Below the pieces are notes generated by a model. That model did no database searches, had not been told where the DNA came from, and worked only from the letters and a program-made list of their open reading frames with translations. 64,000 bases of DNA. Source: Streptomyces microflavus (GTDB taxonomy: Bacteria > Actinomycetota > Actinomycetes > Streptomycetales > Streptomycetaceae). The stretch covers positions 62,001-126,000 of the forward strand of contig NZ_BMUG01000016.1 in the NCBI RefSeq assembly GCF_014650075.1, in the 5' to 3' direction. Below are positions 30,965 to 39,953 of the stretch, piece after piece (position 1 is the first letter of the stretch; every line of letters starts with the position of its first letter). The position numbers and the translations under genes were made by a program.

Positions 30965-32737
30965 GTGCGGCGTGATAGACGGCAGATCCAGACAGCGGTT
31001 CTCGGCAGTGCGGATTCGGAGGATCCACTCGTCTTGCCGCTGGAGGCCATCGAGCTGGACGCTTTTCGCCTCCGTCACGAGCACCACTCCTTCTGGTGCG
31101 GGCTCCTCCTCGGGGGCTGCGGGGGCCAACTGACGACGAAGCTCTACACCGACCGGGTCTGCCACTTCGCACACAATCCCGGGGGCGAAGGGCATCGGCC
31201 TCTGTGCGGTCGCTCTTCCCGAGGCGTGAACAGCGCGGATCACCTGTACGTGAAGTCCGCGACAACTGCCTGGCTGCGTTCCCGGGGCGAGAGGGCCGAT
31301 TTCGACTTCGCGCGGCCGGACGGGGCCCGGATCGGATCCGTAGTCGATATCCAGCTTCAGCACAACGCGCTGCGCGTGCACTTGGACAGCGAGGTCACAC
31401 CTGACTGGGATCAAGAGGGCCATGAACCGGTGCTCGGAGTTTCTGTGCCCGTGGACCCGGGCACACTAATCCGCCGGTGGTACGTCCACCGCATCCGGCT
31501 GGACAGTCAGGGCACCACCCGCCAGGTCCAGATCGGCACCGAGGCCTTCGCCCGGCCCACGGAGTGGTTCGGGCTGAACGAATGCGCGATGACACAGCGC
31601 GGACTCTCCACGCCGGCGGTGCGGCGCATCGTGGAGTCCCGCACCGCACCATCACCGCGGTGGTCCCCGCCCAGAGCCCGTAAGGAGACGTCTCCGGACG
31701 CCCGGGCGCGCGCTCTTCTGAGCCGGTTGGTCGACGCACGCGTATTCAGGAACGAAAGTTCCGCCGATCACGTCTGCTGGCAGATCGCCCAGCTGGAAGG
31801 GGTGAGCGAGTCGGTGCGGGCGGCACTGGATGTCGCAGTGGCAGAGGCTCAGGTCTGGAGAGAGGAACTGGCCGAGTCACGCCGCGAGCTGGTCTCCAGC
31901 CTAGAGCAAGCCCTTGAGGCACAAGACTCTCAGCATGTCCGTTCCCTGCTGGGGAAGATCAAATCGTCGGCTGCCGACGGGCGTACCAGCAGTGAGCAAG
32001 CTGTTGTCGACCGGGCGGCTGAGCACCTCGCTGCTGCGGCCCTTGTGACGCAGAGGAGAATCCAGGCGCAGGTGGCCGCCAAGACTGAGTCCGCGGACGC
32101 TGCAAGCAGTGTCGGAAAGATCCTCAACAATCTGCGTCGCGGGAAGTATGAGGACCTGGGGAGAGAGATCGAGGAACTCGACCGCTGCGCGAGCATCGCC
32201 GGCGGACGGCTGACGATCCACCACAAGCGTCAGATCGCGCAGTGGAAGCAGAGGCACCACAGTGCTTCTTACGCACAGGACAGGCAGCCGCGAGACAGCA
32301 CTCGGCTGGGGAAGACCACGCCGCCCCCAGCTACGAAACCTGTTCTACGACGCTACTGGATTCACCGAGAGTGCCCGATCTGCCTGTCCGCGGCGGGCAA
32401 GGAATGCCTCGACAACGACGGCCGGGGGAAGTGGACCTGGCGGCTGTCCCCTCATGACGAACGAGTCAGACTGCCCCCGAAGGCGGCGCAGACCCGGGAC
32501 ACACCGCAAGAGGTCGGCCAGAACGCACGGAGAGGACGAGGGCCCGCTCCGGAAGCGAAGCCGGTCAAGCGGGAACCACGGACCAGTCGGGACTCGACAA
32601 CAGCCCCGTCATGGACGGTGAAGGACATCGTCTGTCCCGATTGCGCCGCGACGCCTGGGTGGCACTGCAAGCCTCGCAGCAGCCACCCGCACCCGGAACG
32701 TGCCAGACAATTCCAGCTTCGGTGGCCCGCCAGCTAG
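30965..32737 (+). CDS. CoiA-like predicted nuclease with C-terminal zinc fingers
   Basis: A 590-residue protein. Residues ~40-140 have a zinc-ribbon-like CGLLLGGCGG and CHFAHNPGG followed by HLYVKSATTAWLRSRGERADFDF and GSVVDIQLQ, the order seen in CoiA-like proteins (H-K helix, strand, D-x-Q active site). A coiled coil lies at ~270-420, and two CxxC-type fingers (CPICLSAAGKEC; CPDCAATPGWHC with HPHPERAR) lie at ~460 and ~560. GTG at 30965 has GGAGG just upstream; an upstream TTG is less likely. Together with three similar genes nearby it may belong to a DNA-processing or defence cluster. The D-x-Q site is weaker than the E-x-Q of its relatives. Confidence 0.55.
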   Translation: MRRDRRQIQTAVLGSADSEDPLVLPLEAIELDAFRLRHEHHSFWCGLLLGGCGGQLTTKLYTDRVCHFAHNPGGEGHRPLCGRSSRGVNSADHLYVKSATTAWLRSRGERADFDFARPDGARIGSVVDIQLQHNALRVHLDSEVTPDWDQEGHEPVLGVSVPVDPGTLIRRWYVHRIRLDSQGTTRQVQIGTEAFARPTEWFGLNECAMTQRGLSTPAVRRIVESRTAPSPRWSPPRARKETSPDARARALLSRLVDARVFRNESSADHVCWQIAQLEGVSESVRAALDVAVAEAQVWREELAESRRELVSSLEQALEAQDSQHVRSLLGKIKSSAADGRTSSEQAVVDRAAEHLAAAALVTQRRIQAQVAAKTESADAASSVGKILNNLRRGKYEDLGREIEELDRCASIAGGRLTIHHKRQIAQWKQRHHSASYAQDRQPRDSTRLGKTTPPPATKPVLRRYWIHRECPICLSAAGKECLDNDGRGKWTWRLSPHDERVRLPPKAAQTRDTPQEVGQNARRGRGPAPEAKPVKREPRTSRDSTTAPSWTVKDIVCPDCAATPGWHCKPRSSHPHPERARQFQLRWPAS

Positions 32738-32957
32738 GACCTCGTCGCCGACCACCTCGTACGCCAGGACCGCAGCACGGGGCCAGCACGACCCGGGCTG
32801 GAGGACGGCTGCACCGACAGCGACCGTGACGCCGTTCGCGCCAACGCCGACCGGGAATGGGACATCTGCCGGGAACGCTGAGCTGGCATCTGTCCGTGGC
32901 ACCGGGCGGGCCTCCGGGGGTGCACTGGAGCTCTCAGGCCTGCGGTCCAGAAGTGAC

Positions 32958-33023
32958 TGTCAGTGTCGTCTGCTATTTGCTGTCCTGTCAGATTTCCGCT
33001 GTATGCGGGTGATCGTTCAGGAG
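32958..33023 (+). promoter_or_regulatory. Upstream block A of the tandem CoiA-like genes
   Basis: TGTCAGTG, CTGCTAT, CCTGTCAG and CAGGAGATGC occur in the same order and nearly the same spacing as at 34554-34617. The two TGTCAG copies may be operator half-sites; AGGAG is the ribosome site of the 33034 gene. Confidence 0.55.
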
Positions 33024-33033
33024 ATGCATCCAT

Positions 33034-34497
33034 ATGCCTTTCGTTGCTTTTCATCCGGAGTCGGGCCGGATCGACGCCACTCAGCCGGAGCTCGGGGCCG
33101 GGCTGGAATGGGGCCACGTCTATAAGGTCTCGCCGCGCGTCTTCCTCAGCTGTCCTGAGTGCGGGTGGGGTGTCCACGCCAAGCATTCGCCGAGCCGCGT
33201 GCGGTTCTTCTGCCATGACCGCGGGCGGCCGCCGGAGTGCTCCCTGGCGAACGAGTCCTGGGAGCACCACATGCTGAAGCTGGAGATGGCCGGTGCCATC
33301 CGTGCGGCGGGGTGGTTCGCGCAACTTGAGGTCGCTGCTGACGACGGCTCGTGGCGGGCCGACGTGATGGCTTCCTCGCCCGATGGTGAGCGGCGAATGG
33401 CGTGGGAGGCCCAGCTTTCACCGATCACGGTGGAGGACATTCAGGCCCGCACCGACCGGTACATGGCTGAGGACATCGCTGTGTGCTGGGTTTCGCCCCA
33501 CAAACAGCCGTCTGTGTGGCTGGGATCGGTACCGTCCGTGCGTGTCCGAGTGCCGGAGGAGGCCGACGAACCATGGGTCGTGGACGACGGGCTCGGAGGC
33601 TTCGCCGAGGGCACCTGGTCCTTCCAGGAGGCCGAGCTCACCCGGTTCGTGCAATGGGTGGTGCGCGGCCAGTTACGTCCCTGTCGAAGCCTGCCGAAAC
33701 ACCGCGAGGTGCTGCGCCTGGTCGGCGGGGAGCACCACTGGTTCGTCCGCGATCTGTGGTGGACCTCGCGCCAGTCCGCGGAAGCGCAGAGTTCGTACGA
33801 ATGGGAGCGTGAGCGGCGGGAAGAGGCCGCGCGTCAGCGAGAGGCCCGCAGACAGGAACTGGAGAACGCCTCACGGGAGCGCCGGAGGGTGTGGCTGGCG
33901 TCCCCGGCGGGCCTGAAAGCCCAGAAGAGGCGCCAGGAGATCCTGGCGCAGAGGGAGGCGCAGAAGCGGGAGAGGAAGATGGCTTCCCGGCGGCCGTCTG
34001 TACAACGCGACGCGGAGGCGGCCCGGCAGCGGGCGCTGCGCGACGAGGAAGTGGCTCGGCACCGGGCGGAGGTCCGGGAACGTCGGGCCCGGGAGTTCGC
34101 GCGGCAGCAGGAGCTCGAAGCTCAGCGCCGGGCTGCCCTCCAGGAACTGGAGTCGCGGGCGCATTCGACGGCGGAGGCTTGGTGGGCTCTGCTTTCCCGC
34201 ACGGGGGTGGAAAGCCTGTTCAGAGCTGTTTTCGACGCCGCTCGGAGACGCGAGGGGCTTGAGGTTCGAATCCCTCAGGGGGGTGGAGTAGCGGCGAGTT
34301 TCGCCTACGGAGTGCCGGTCCACGCCTCCAACGGCCTTTACGGGATTGTGCGGCCTTGCCCGGAGCTGGTCCCTCTCTCTCCGCAACTTGTCTTCCAGCG
34401 GGTCTTCGCCCTCAACGCCAGGGAGGCCCAGGAACTGCAGGCGAGTGGCCTGCGGGCCGCGCACATCACGCACTTGAGCCTCGCCGACCTTGAGTAG
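33034..34497 (+). CDS. CoiA-like predicted nuclease with coiled-coil tail, paralogue 1
   Basis: A 487-residue protein. Residues ~40-70 have a zinc-binding set (SCPECGWGVHAKH and FFCHDRGRPPEC), then WEHHMLKLEMAGAIRAAGW, SWRADVMAS and MAWEAQLSPIT, which supply the E, D and E-x-Q residues of the CoiA restriction-endonuclease-like fold, and AVCWVSPHKQP. Residues ~250-385 are a continuous Arg/Glu coiled coil, followed by a C-terminal beta-rich domain. It shares this plan, and its promoter, with the next gene. CoiA in firmicutes processes DNA during transformation; here a defence or plasmid DNA-processing role is more likely. Confidence 0.7.
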   Translation: MPFVAFHPESGRIDATQPELGAGLEWGHVYKVSPRVFLSCPECGWGVHAKHSPSRVRFFCHDRGRPPECSLANESWEHHMLKLEMAGAIRAAGWFAQLEVAADDGSWRADVMASSPDGERRMAWEAQLSPITVEDIQARTDRYMAEDIAVCWVSPHKQPSVWLGSVPSVRVRVPEEADEPWVVDDGLGGFAEGTWSFQEAELTRFVQWVVRGQLRPCRSLPKHREVLRLVGGEHHWFVRDLWWTSRQSAEAQSSYEWERERREEAARQREARRQELENASRERRRVWLASPAGLKAQKRRQEILAQREAQKRERKMASRRPSVQRDAEAARQRALRDEEVARHRAEVRERRAREFARQQELEAQRRAALQELESRAHSTAEAWWALLSRTGVESLFRAVFDAARRREGLEVRIPQGGGVAASFAYGVPVHASNGLYGIVRPCPELVPLSPQLVFQRVFALNAREAQELQASGLRAAHITHLSLADLE

Positions 34498-34553
34498 CCA
34501 GAGCATCCCTGCCCTGCCGCCCAGGCCCACCAACGACAGTGATCCGACTCAAT

Positions 34554-34617
34554 TGTCAGTGCCGGCTGCTATCTCCTTACCTGTCAGCTACGCCGCGTTT
34601 CGCCGGATCGCCAGGAG
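34554..34617 (+). promoter_or_regulatory. Upstream block B of the tandem CoiA-like genes
   Basis: This block repeats the motif series of 32958-33023, showing that promoter and gene were duplicated together. AGGAG at 34613-34617 serves the ATG at 34627. Confidence 0.55.
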
Positions 34618-34626
34618 ATGCGATTC

Positions 34627-36051
34627 ATGCCTTTCACCGCGCTGCACACCGGCCTCGGCCGCCTCGACGCCACGCTCCCCGACCTCGGCCAGAAGCTGAA
34701 GTGGTCCCAGGTCCACAAGGTTCGTCCCCGGCCTCCGCTCGTCTGCCCCGAGTGCGAATGGAGCCTGCACGCCAAGGTCTCCGGGCAGGGAATGCCCTTC
34801 TTCGCCCATGACCCCGGGCGGCCGCCGTCGTGCGAGCTGGCCAACGAGTCGTGGGAGCACCACATGCTGAAGCTGGAGATGGCGGCCGCGATCCGGGAAG
34901 CCGGGTGGTTCGCCGAGCTGGAAGTCCCTGCCGCGGACGGCTCGTGGCGCGCGGACGTCATGGCCACCTCGACCGACGGCACCCAGCGCATGGCCTGGGA
35001 AGCCCAGTTGTCCCCGATCACCGTCGACGACATCCACGAGCGGACCGAGCGCTACCGGGCCGAGGACATCCGGGTGTGCTGGGTGTCCCCGAACAAGAAG
35101 CCCCCGCAGTGGATCAGCGCCGTGCCCGCGGTCCGGGTGCGGGCCCCGGCGGACCGGGAGCAGGCATGGATGGTGGACGACGGAGTCGCAGGGTTCGACT
35201 ACCGCGCCGGCGGCTGGGCCTTCCGCGAGGAGCGGCTGCCGCAGTTCGTCCGGTGGGTGCTCAACGGACAGCTCGTGTCGGTCGAGAGTTACCCCCGCTA
35301 CCGGCGGGTGCGGCGTGTGGTCGACGGCGAGCAGCTGCGGTTTAGGCGAGGACGGTGGTGGACGTCGCTGAAGTCGTCCGAGGACCAGACCCGGCATGAG
35401 CTGACGCGCCGGCGCCAGGAAGCGGCGAAGGAGCAGCGCGAGGCCCGACGCCAGCAGCAGGAGAAGGAGGCGGAGCAGCGGCGTAAGGAGCTGGAGGAGA
35501 AGGAGCGGATCCGGAAGGCGGAAGAGGCCGAACGCCTGCGCAAACAATGGGAGGAGGAGGCCCGCATCCGCAGGGCGGAGCGGGACAAGCGGTGGGCCGA
35601 GGAGAAGGCTCAGCGCGCCCAGGAGGAGGCCGAGGAGGCCAGACGTCTCGCGGTGGAGCAGGCCGAGCGGGAGGAACGCGAGCGTCAGACCGTGGCAGAG
35701 GCGACGTTGTGGTGGCGCCGGTTGTCGAAGCAGCAGATCGACGAGCTGTTCGCCGCGGTGGCCGAGCGGGCCTGGCGCGAGGAGAAGCTGTGGCTGACGA
35801 TCCCCGATGAACCGAAGATGGATCCGACGTTCGCTTACGGAGTGCCGCTGTACTGCCAGCGAAACCGCCGCCGTTTCTTGTACGGAGTCGTACGCCCATG
35901 CCCGAGCCTGGTGACAGCCTCGCCCAGGGCCCGGGAGGAGCCCGCTCTGGTCCGCAGCCCCCAGGAAGCCAAGGAGCTGGAGGAGGCAGGGCACGAAGGG
36001 CGGATCACGCACTTCGACTTCCCCGAACATGAGCAGCTGTCCATGTGCTGA
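34627..36051 (+). CDS. CoiA-like predicted nuclease with coiled-coil tail, paralogue 2
   Basis: A 474-residue tandem paralogue of the 33034 gene. The zinc set (CPECEWSLHAK, FFAHDPGRPPSC), WEHHMLKLEMAAAIREAGWF, SWRADVMATS and MAWEAQLSPITVDDIHERTERY are nearly identical, so the nuclease residues E, D, E-x-Q are kept. The coiled coil (~260-385) has diverged strongly. ATG at 34627 is chosen by alignment with the paralogue and spacing from AGGAG; an ATG at 34618 is too close to the ribosome site. A conserved head with a diverged tail suggests that the tail selects different partners or targets. Confidence 0.7.
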   Translation: MPFTALHTGLGRLDATLPDLGQKLKWSQVHKVRPRPPLVCPECEWSLHAKVSGQGMPFFAHDPGRPPSCELANESWEHHMLKLEMAAAIREAGWFAELEVPAADGSWRADVMATSTDGTQRMAWEAQLSPITVDDIHERTERYRAEDIRVCWVSPNKKPPQWISAVPAVRVRAPADREQAWMVDDGVAGFDYRAGGWAFREERLPQFVRWVLNGQLVSVESYPRYRRVRRVVDGEQLRFRRGRWWTSLKSSEDQTRHELTRRRQEAAKEQREARRQQQEKEAEQRRKELEEKERIRKAEEAERLRKQWEEEARIRRAERDKRWAEEKAQRAQEEAEEARRLAVEQAEREERERQTVAEATLWWRRLSKQQIDELFAAVAERAWREEKLWLTIPDEPKMDPTFAYGVPLYCQRNRRRFLYGVVRPCPSLVTASPRAREEPALVRSPQEAKELEEAGHEGRITHFDFPEHEQLSMC

Positions 36052-36117
36052 CGCCCCTGGCAGGCAGCAAGAAATGCGGGCCTGTTCCCAACGCTTTGCC
36101 GGGCGTACGCTCCGGCC

Positions 36118-36189
36118 ATGACACCTACCGCAACGTCCGCAGACCGTCAGGATTCGGATCCCGGCTGGGGATTCACCCTCGCACTCTGA
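36118..36189 (+). CDS. Possible 23-residue leaderless peptide
   Basis: ATG at 36118 opens MTPTATSADRQDSDPGWGFT with a stop at 36187-36189. There is no ribosome site, but TACGCT, a possible -10 box, ends 6 bases before the ATG, as for a leaderless transcript. A terminator follows within 10 bp. It could be a small peptide or a spurious frame. Confidence 0.3.
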   Translation: MTPTATSADRQDSDPGWGFTLAL

Positions 36190-36198
36190 ACACCCAAC

Positions 36199-36229
36199 GG
36201 CCCTCACCGACCAGCCGCCGGTGAGGGCC
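36199..36229 (+). terminator. Rho-independent terminator
   Basis: An 11-bp stem (ggccctcaccg/cggtgagggcc) with a 9-nt loop is followed by ttctgttgt. It could end the CoiA-like operon or the small peptide transcript. Confidence 0.75.
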
Positions 36230-36293
36230 TTCTGTTGTGTCACGGCGGACCCATACCGGCCCCACTTCTCGACCGGCGTTCTACGCGCTGGCC

Positions 36294-36938
36294 CTATCCG
36301 TTGGCCTCGTTGAGGTACTGCTGGTCGACTGTGCGGACGCGGCGCTGCTCCCGTGCCCGCCGCTGGTGCTGGATGAGGGCGTGCAGCAGGCCGGCAGCGA
36401 TGAAACCGCCGGTCGTCAGGGCCAGGAGCGAGGTGATCGCTTCCGTTCCCGCCCTGGCACCGGCGGTCCCGGGTGCGTAGTGCGCCTCCACGAACCGGGC
36501 GGCGACAACGGCCACGGCTGCGACGGAGAGGGTCGCGGCCGCAAGCCAGAGGAGCACGATGGTCAGCGGGTCCCACAGTTTCCGCTCGATGGGCAGTCCA
36601 AGGCCTTGGCGGACCGCCCGCGCCTGGGCCTGGCTGCGGTGCGAGGCAACCCATCCGGCAAGCACCGAGCAGGCCGAGGCCATCAGCAGCATCCAAACGG
36701 CCCCCTCCAGCAGGACCTGCGCGCCGTGCGGTACGAACCGGGCCGTCATGACAGCCGGTAACGCTGTCACGGCCAAAGCCCCCGCCAGCGCCTTCCACTT
36801 CGCCGACCACATCTGATCAGCACCGGCTCGCCACCGCCTTGCACATCCCGTTACCGCCAGGACCGCCCCGGCCCAGAGCGCTGCGCACAGCACCAACGGT
36901 TCCACGAAAACGCTCCCTACCTCGGTGATGGGCGCCAA
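36294..36938 (-). CDS. Multi-pass membrane protein of unknown function
   Basis: A 214-residue protein with about four to five hydrophobic segments, near residues 10-28 (VEPLVLCAALWAGAVLAV), 47-65, 75-95, 125-147 and 165-190, and a basic C-terminal tail (QHQRRAREQRRVRTV). ATG at 36938. Topology is seen in the sequence, but no family is recognised. It is convergent with the CoiA-like genes and isolated from its right neighbour by 450 bp. Confidence 0.65.
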   Translation of the reverse strand: MAPITEVGSVFVEPLVLCAALWAGAVLAVTGCARRWRAGADQMWSAKWKALAGALAVTALPAVMTARFVPHGAQVLLEGAVWMLLMASACSVLAGWVASHRSQAQARAVRQGLGLPIERKLWDPLTIVLLWLAAATLSVAAVAVVAARFVEAHYAPGTAGARAGTEAITSLLALTTGGFIAAGLLHALIQHQRRAREQRRVRTVDQQYLNEANG

Positions 36939-37385
36939 CCCGACGCGCGCCGCACGCTGTTCATCCTGGCGGTGCGGGAATGGTGCGGGGCGGGCGTTCC
37001 GTCACCGGCACCAGACGCCAGCCACCCACCCCGGACCGGCAGCCTCCCACACCGAAGCACGTCGCAGAGTCGCACCGGCCGCGTGACCTTTGCGGGCAAG
37101 GCCACCTGGGAAGGAGTAGTCGCTTGTCGGCAGTTGACGGTCGGGCTTGACCCTGATGTTGCTGTCCACCATCGGGCACGTCACTGGCCCTGTCGCGGCC
37201 GCCGGCCTGGTGCAGAGGTACATGGGACGCCTGGTGCCGGGGGATGTCTGGTGCTGTGACGCGAGAGGATTCTCCTTGGTGCCAGCGTCGTAGTGCTGGA
37301 TGAAGGCGCCGGGAAGAAGGCGAACCCTGCCTCCTGGGTCATCCGGCACGGGCAGCCCGCTGGGGGCGGCGCTGCCGGCCCGCTT
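36939..37385. other. No gene recognised
   Basis: Short frames only, with no ribosome site or known domain. It separates the membrane protein gene from the CoiA-like gene at 37386 (both on the minus strand) and probably carries the promoter of the former. Confidence 0.4.
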
Positions 37386-38738
37386 CTACTCGTGCTTCTT
37401 GCGTAGCAGCTGCCGGAGTGCGCCGCGCAGCCCCTTCTGCCTGCGCTGCACTGTCACGTCCGGCGCCTTGGAGGGAAGCGGCGGCGGGCTGAGGGGCGGG
37501 TGAAGGGGGAGCGGCGGAATCACTGGGCCGGTTGGTCGGCCGTCACGGTCAGGGAGGGGACAGGTGGCACTCTGCGCCGTGGGGGACTGCGTGCCCGCTC
37601 CCGGAGCGCCGATCCCGGCTTCGGCCTGCGTCTGGGGCTGCGGGGGCGGAGGCTTCTTCTGCCGGGGCTGGGCAAGTTCCGGTGCGTGCGGCGACACAGG
37701 GGCCGCCGGTGAAGGACCGGACGTCGGCGCGGGAGCCGGGGGAGCCTGGCGGGAGGCGTGGAGTTCTCGTGCATCGGCGCGGCGCCTGCGCCAGCGGGCG
37801 CGTTGGACATCTTCCAGCGCCTGCATGACCTCCCGCGCCTCACGCAGGCTGAAGGTTGCCTTCGTCCCGGTCATCTGGTGCAGAGCCAGGGGTACCAGGC
37901 CCCAGCGGGTGGCGTCCGGCTCGGGCAGCGGGTGGCTGATCCGCCAGTCGTTCGGCCAGACCTTCCGCCGCCAGTCGGGGAAGTCCCACGCTTCGCCCTT
38001 CTCAGGGGCGTGGACGAAGTCGTGGACTCCGTAGGGGATCAGGACCTGCTTGCCGTCGAGCCAGTAGACCCCGCCGCCCGCAGTGATCACGGCAAGCTGC
38101 TCCGCGGTCGGCGCGATCGTGGCGTGGACGGTCCTGTCCCGGCCGCGTGGGGCGACGGAGAGCTTTCCGCAACGGGCGAACTGCATCGGGTCCTTGGCCA
38201 GGAACCACACATGCGCCGCCCCGGGGCCGAACTGGGCGCGCACCGCCCGCTGCCGGGCGAGGATCCGGTCCGCGCCGGGCAGCGTACGGACATGCTCGAT
38301 GACCACGGTCTGCTCAGCACCGCGCACCACGATGGCGGGCGGGTGCCCGGTGGCCGGCGGGTCGCCCTCGTCCTCGATCTCCGGGTCGCGAACAAGGACA
38401 AGGTCGACGGGCACGCCCGGCCACGCCCGCACGAGAGTGTCCCGGAGTTCGAGGACCACCTCGTCGTCCAGGCCGGCCTTCCGGCGCCGCTCAGCGGGAG
38501 CCGGGCATCCGGCGCTGGATTCATGCCGGAAGTGGGGCTGCTGTTTCGCCGTCGGGCTCAGAGCCCGTGCGATCAGGTCCTGGCCGCAGGCCCGGCATGC
38601 GTAGCGCCCGCGGATCGTGCCTGCGACGCCGTAGGGGCCGCGGGCCAGGCCGGTCTCCAGGCCCGCCCCCTTGTGCAGGCTCTCGATTAACTGCCGCGTC
38701 TTCCGGTCCCAGACCCAGTCGCTCATTCCCGTGATCAT
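37386..38738 (-). CDS. CoiA-like predicted nuclease, fourth copy
   Basis: A 450-residue protein. After an N-terminal WVWDRKTRQLIESLHKG it has a zinc-binding set, YACRACGQDLIA and HFRHESSAGCPA (around residues 55-90), then DDEVVLELRDTLVRAW, and VVIEHVRTLPGADRILARQRAVRAQFGP with HVWFLAKDPMQ, which fit the CoiA nuclease core; a Pro-rich and a basic tail follow (~340-450). It differs from the tandem pair in lacking the long coiled coil. ATG at 38738 is used; ATG at 38726 is possible, since neither has a strong ribosome site. Confidence 0.6.
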   Translation of the reverse strand: MITGMSDWVWDRKTRQLIESLHKGAGLETGLARGPYGVAGTIRGRYACRACGQDLIARALSPTAKQQPHFRHESSAGCPAPAERRRKAGLDDEVVLELRDTLVRAWPGVPVDLVLVRDPEIEDEGDPPATGHPPAIVVRGAEQTVVIEHVRTLPGADRILARQRAVRAQFGPGAAHVWFLAKDPMQFARCGKLSVAPRGRDRTVHATIAPTAEQLAVITAGGGVYWLDGKQVLIPYGVHDFVHAPEKGEAWDFPDWRRKVWPNDWRISHPLPEPDATRWGLVPLALHQMTGTKATFSLREAREVMQALEDVQRARWRRRRADARELHASRQAPPAPAPTSGPSPAAPVSPHAPELAQPRQKKPPPPQPQTQAEAGIGAPGAGTQSPTAQSATCPLPDRDGRPTGPVIPPLPLHPPLSPPPLPSKAPDVTVQRRQKGLRGALRQLLRKKHE

Positions 38739-38872
38739 GCCGGTACGTTCCGTATCTGCAAAGCGCGGGGGCGGAAGTCGGGCCAGCGCGGGGTCGCGCA
38801 GGAGGTGCCGTGGCGACACATGTGCCTCAACACGGCACACCCAAAAAGTATCCGTCCAAGTATGCTGAAGGC

Positions 38873-39106
38873 ATGAGTGACACAACCGTCAAGATCGACA
38901 CGGAAACGCGGGACCGGTTCGCCGCCGTGGCCGCCGCTCGCGGACAGACCGTCAAGGGCTATCTCGCCGCGCTGGCGATAGAGGAGGAGAACCAACTGAC
39001 GCTAAAGCGCGCGACGGGCCTCTTCCGGGCCGCCGTGACGCGTCCGGGGTTCGCGGAAGCCTTCGACCGCGACTTCGGCGGCCTCCCTCAGCGCCGGGTG
39101 GCCTGA
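38873..39106 (+). CDS. Antitoxin-like protein of a Doc-type pair
   Basis: A 77-residue protein. VKIDTETRDRFAAVAAARGQTVKGYLAALA (residues 6-35) is a ribbon-helix-helix DNA-binding module, and the acidic/aromatic tail (FRAAVTRPGFAEAFDRDFGG) would bind the toxin. ATG at 38873 comes 6 bases after TATGCT, a possible -10 box, suggesting leaderless translation. The toxin gene begins 4 bp after its stop. Confidence 0.75.
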   Translation: MSDTTVKIDTETRDRFAAVAAARGQTVKGYLAALAIEEENQLTLKRATGLFRAAVTRPGFAEAFDRDFGGLPQRRVA

Positions 39107-39110
39107 CCCC

Positions 39111-39500
39111 GTGGATCTTCACGTCGACATCCGCTGGCTCCTCGACCGCCAGGAGGAGCTCCTGGGCAAGGAGCTGACCGTGCGGGACTACTCCGCACTG
39201 GTTGCGGCCGTGGCCCGGCACCGCGTCAACACCCCCAGCCTGGACGAGGGTGCGCCGGACGCCTTCTGGCGGGCTGCGGCCCTATTGGAGCAGATTGTGC
39301 TGCTGCGTCCGCTCCCGGTCCGCAGCGAGCTCTTCGGGTACGGCGTCGCCACGGCCTACATCGAGGCCTCCGGCGAGTCATTGGACGCACCCTATGAGTC
39401 CTGGCGTGACCTAATCATGGACATCCAGGCGCTGCGCTTGACGGTCTACGACGTAGCCGACCGTCTGCGCTCCTGGCGCTTGCCCGGAAGACCGACCTGA
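39111..39500 (+). CDS. Doc/Fic-family toxin component
   Basis: A 129-residue protein. The stretch ALVAAVARHRVNTPSLDEG, FWRAAALLEQIVLLRPLPVRSELFGYGVATAYIEASGE and the helical C-terminus match actinomycete proteins annotated as Fic/Doc toxin components, related to the P1 Doc kinase that phosphorylates EF-Tu. The full Fic motif HxFx(D/A)GN is not present; the loop reads RPLPVRSELFGYG, so activity is uncertain. It follows the RHH antitoxin by 4 bp with GTG as start. Confidence 0.7.
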   Translation: MDLHVDIRWLLDRQEELLGKELTVRDYSALVAAVARHRVNTPSLDEGAPDAFWRAAALLEQIVLLRPLPVRSELFGYGVATAYIEASGESLDAPYESWRDLIMDIQALRLTVYDVADRLRSWRLPGRPT

Positions 39501-39953
39501 TGCCGCCGTAGAAACGCGAAGCGGGCCCCGTCGCCACAACGGAACCCGCTTCCTAGCAATCGACTCTCGCGTCCAAGCTCTGAGTCGTGTCCGGTGAGGT
39601 GACCTCGCCGGGGTGATACCCGCAACACCCGCGAAGGGTGTTGTGGTCACCTCTACCCAGAATAGGCGTCCCGCCTGACGGAACGCCACCACTGGACTGT
39701 TCTTTCAGGTCACATCTGCTGGTCACGGCTCCCCTCTCAGGGGAGATCCACCCATGTACCGCCCGCACCACTCCCTCCGCCGGCCTCCGGCGGTCCCGCC
39801 GGAAAAGTCCTCGGGCTCTCGTGTCACATTCGGCTTTCTGCGCGACCTTGGGCTGGGTATGAAGATCATGCCCAGGTCCCTCCCTTCCAGTGCGCATCGC
39901 CTCACAGTCAGCCGCCCCCTAGGGGCGTTCGGGCACCTCGCGGAGGTGTCCGG
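39501..39953. other. No gene recognised; terminator and promoter region
   Basis: The stretch after the toxin gene has a hairpin at 39518-39552 and no supported gene up to the HTH gene at 39954. The base composition is less GC-rich than the neighbours. Confidence 0.5.
39518..39552 (+). terminator. Hairpin terminator after the toxin-antitoxin pair
   Basis: An 8-bp stem (gaagcggg/cccgcttc) with a 19-nt loop lies 18 bp past the toxin stop. Confidence 0.55.

Noticed and set aside
34258..34280. ggttcgaatccctc, which resembles a tRNA T-arm
   Set aside because: It lies inside the coding sequence of a CoiA-like gene, and no acceptor stem, anticodon arm or D-arm can be built around it.
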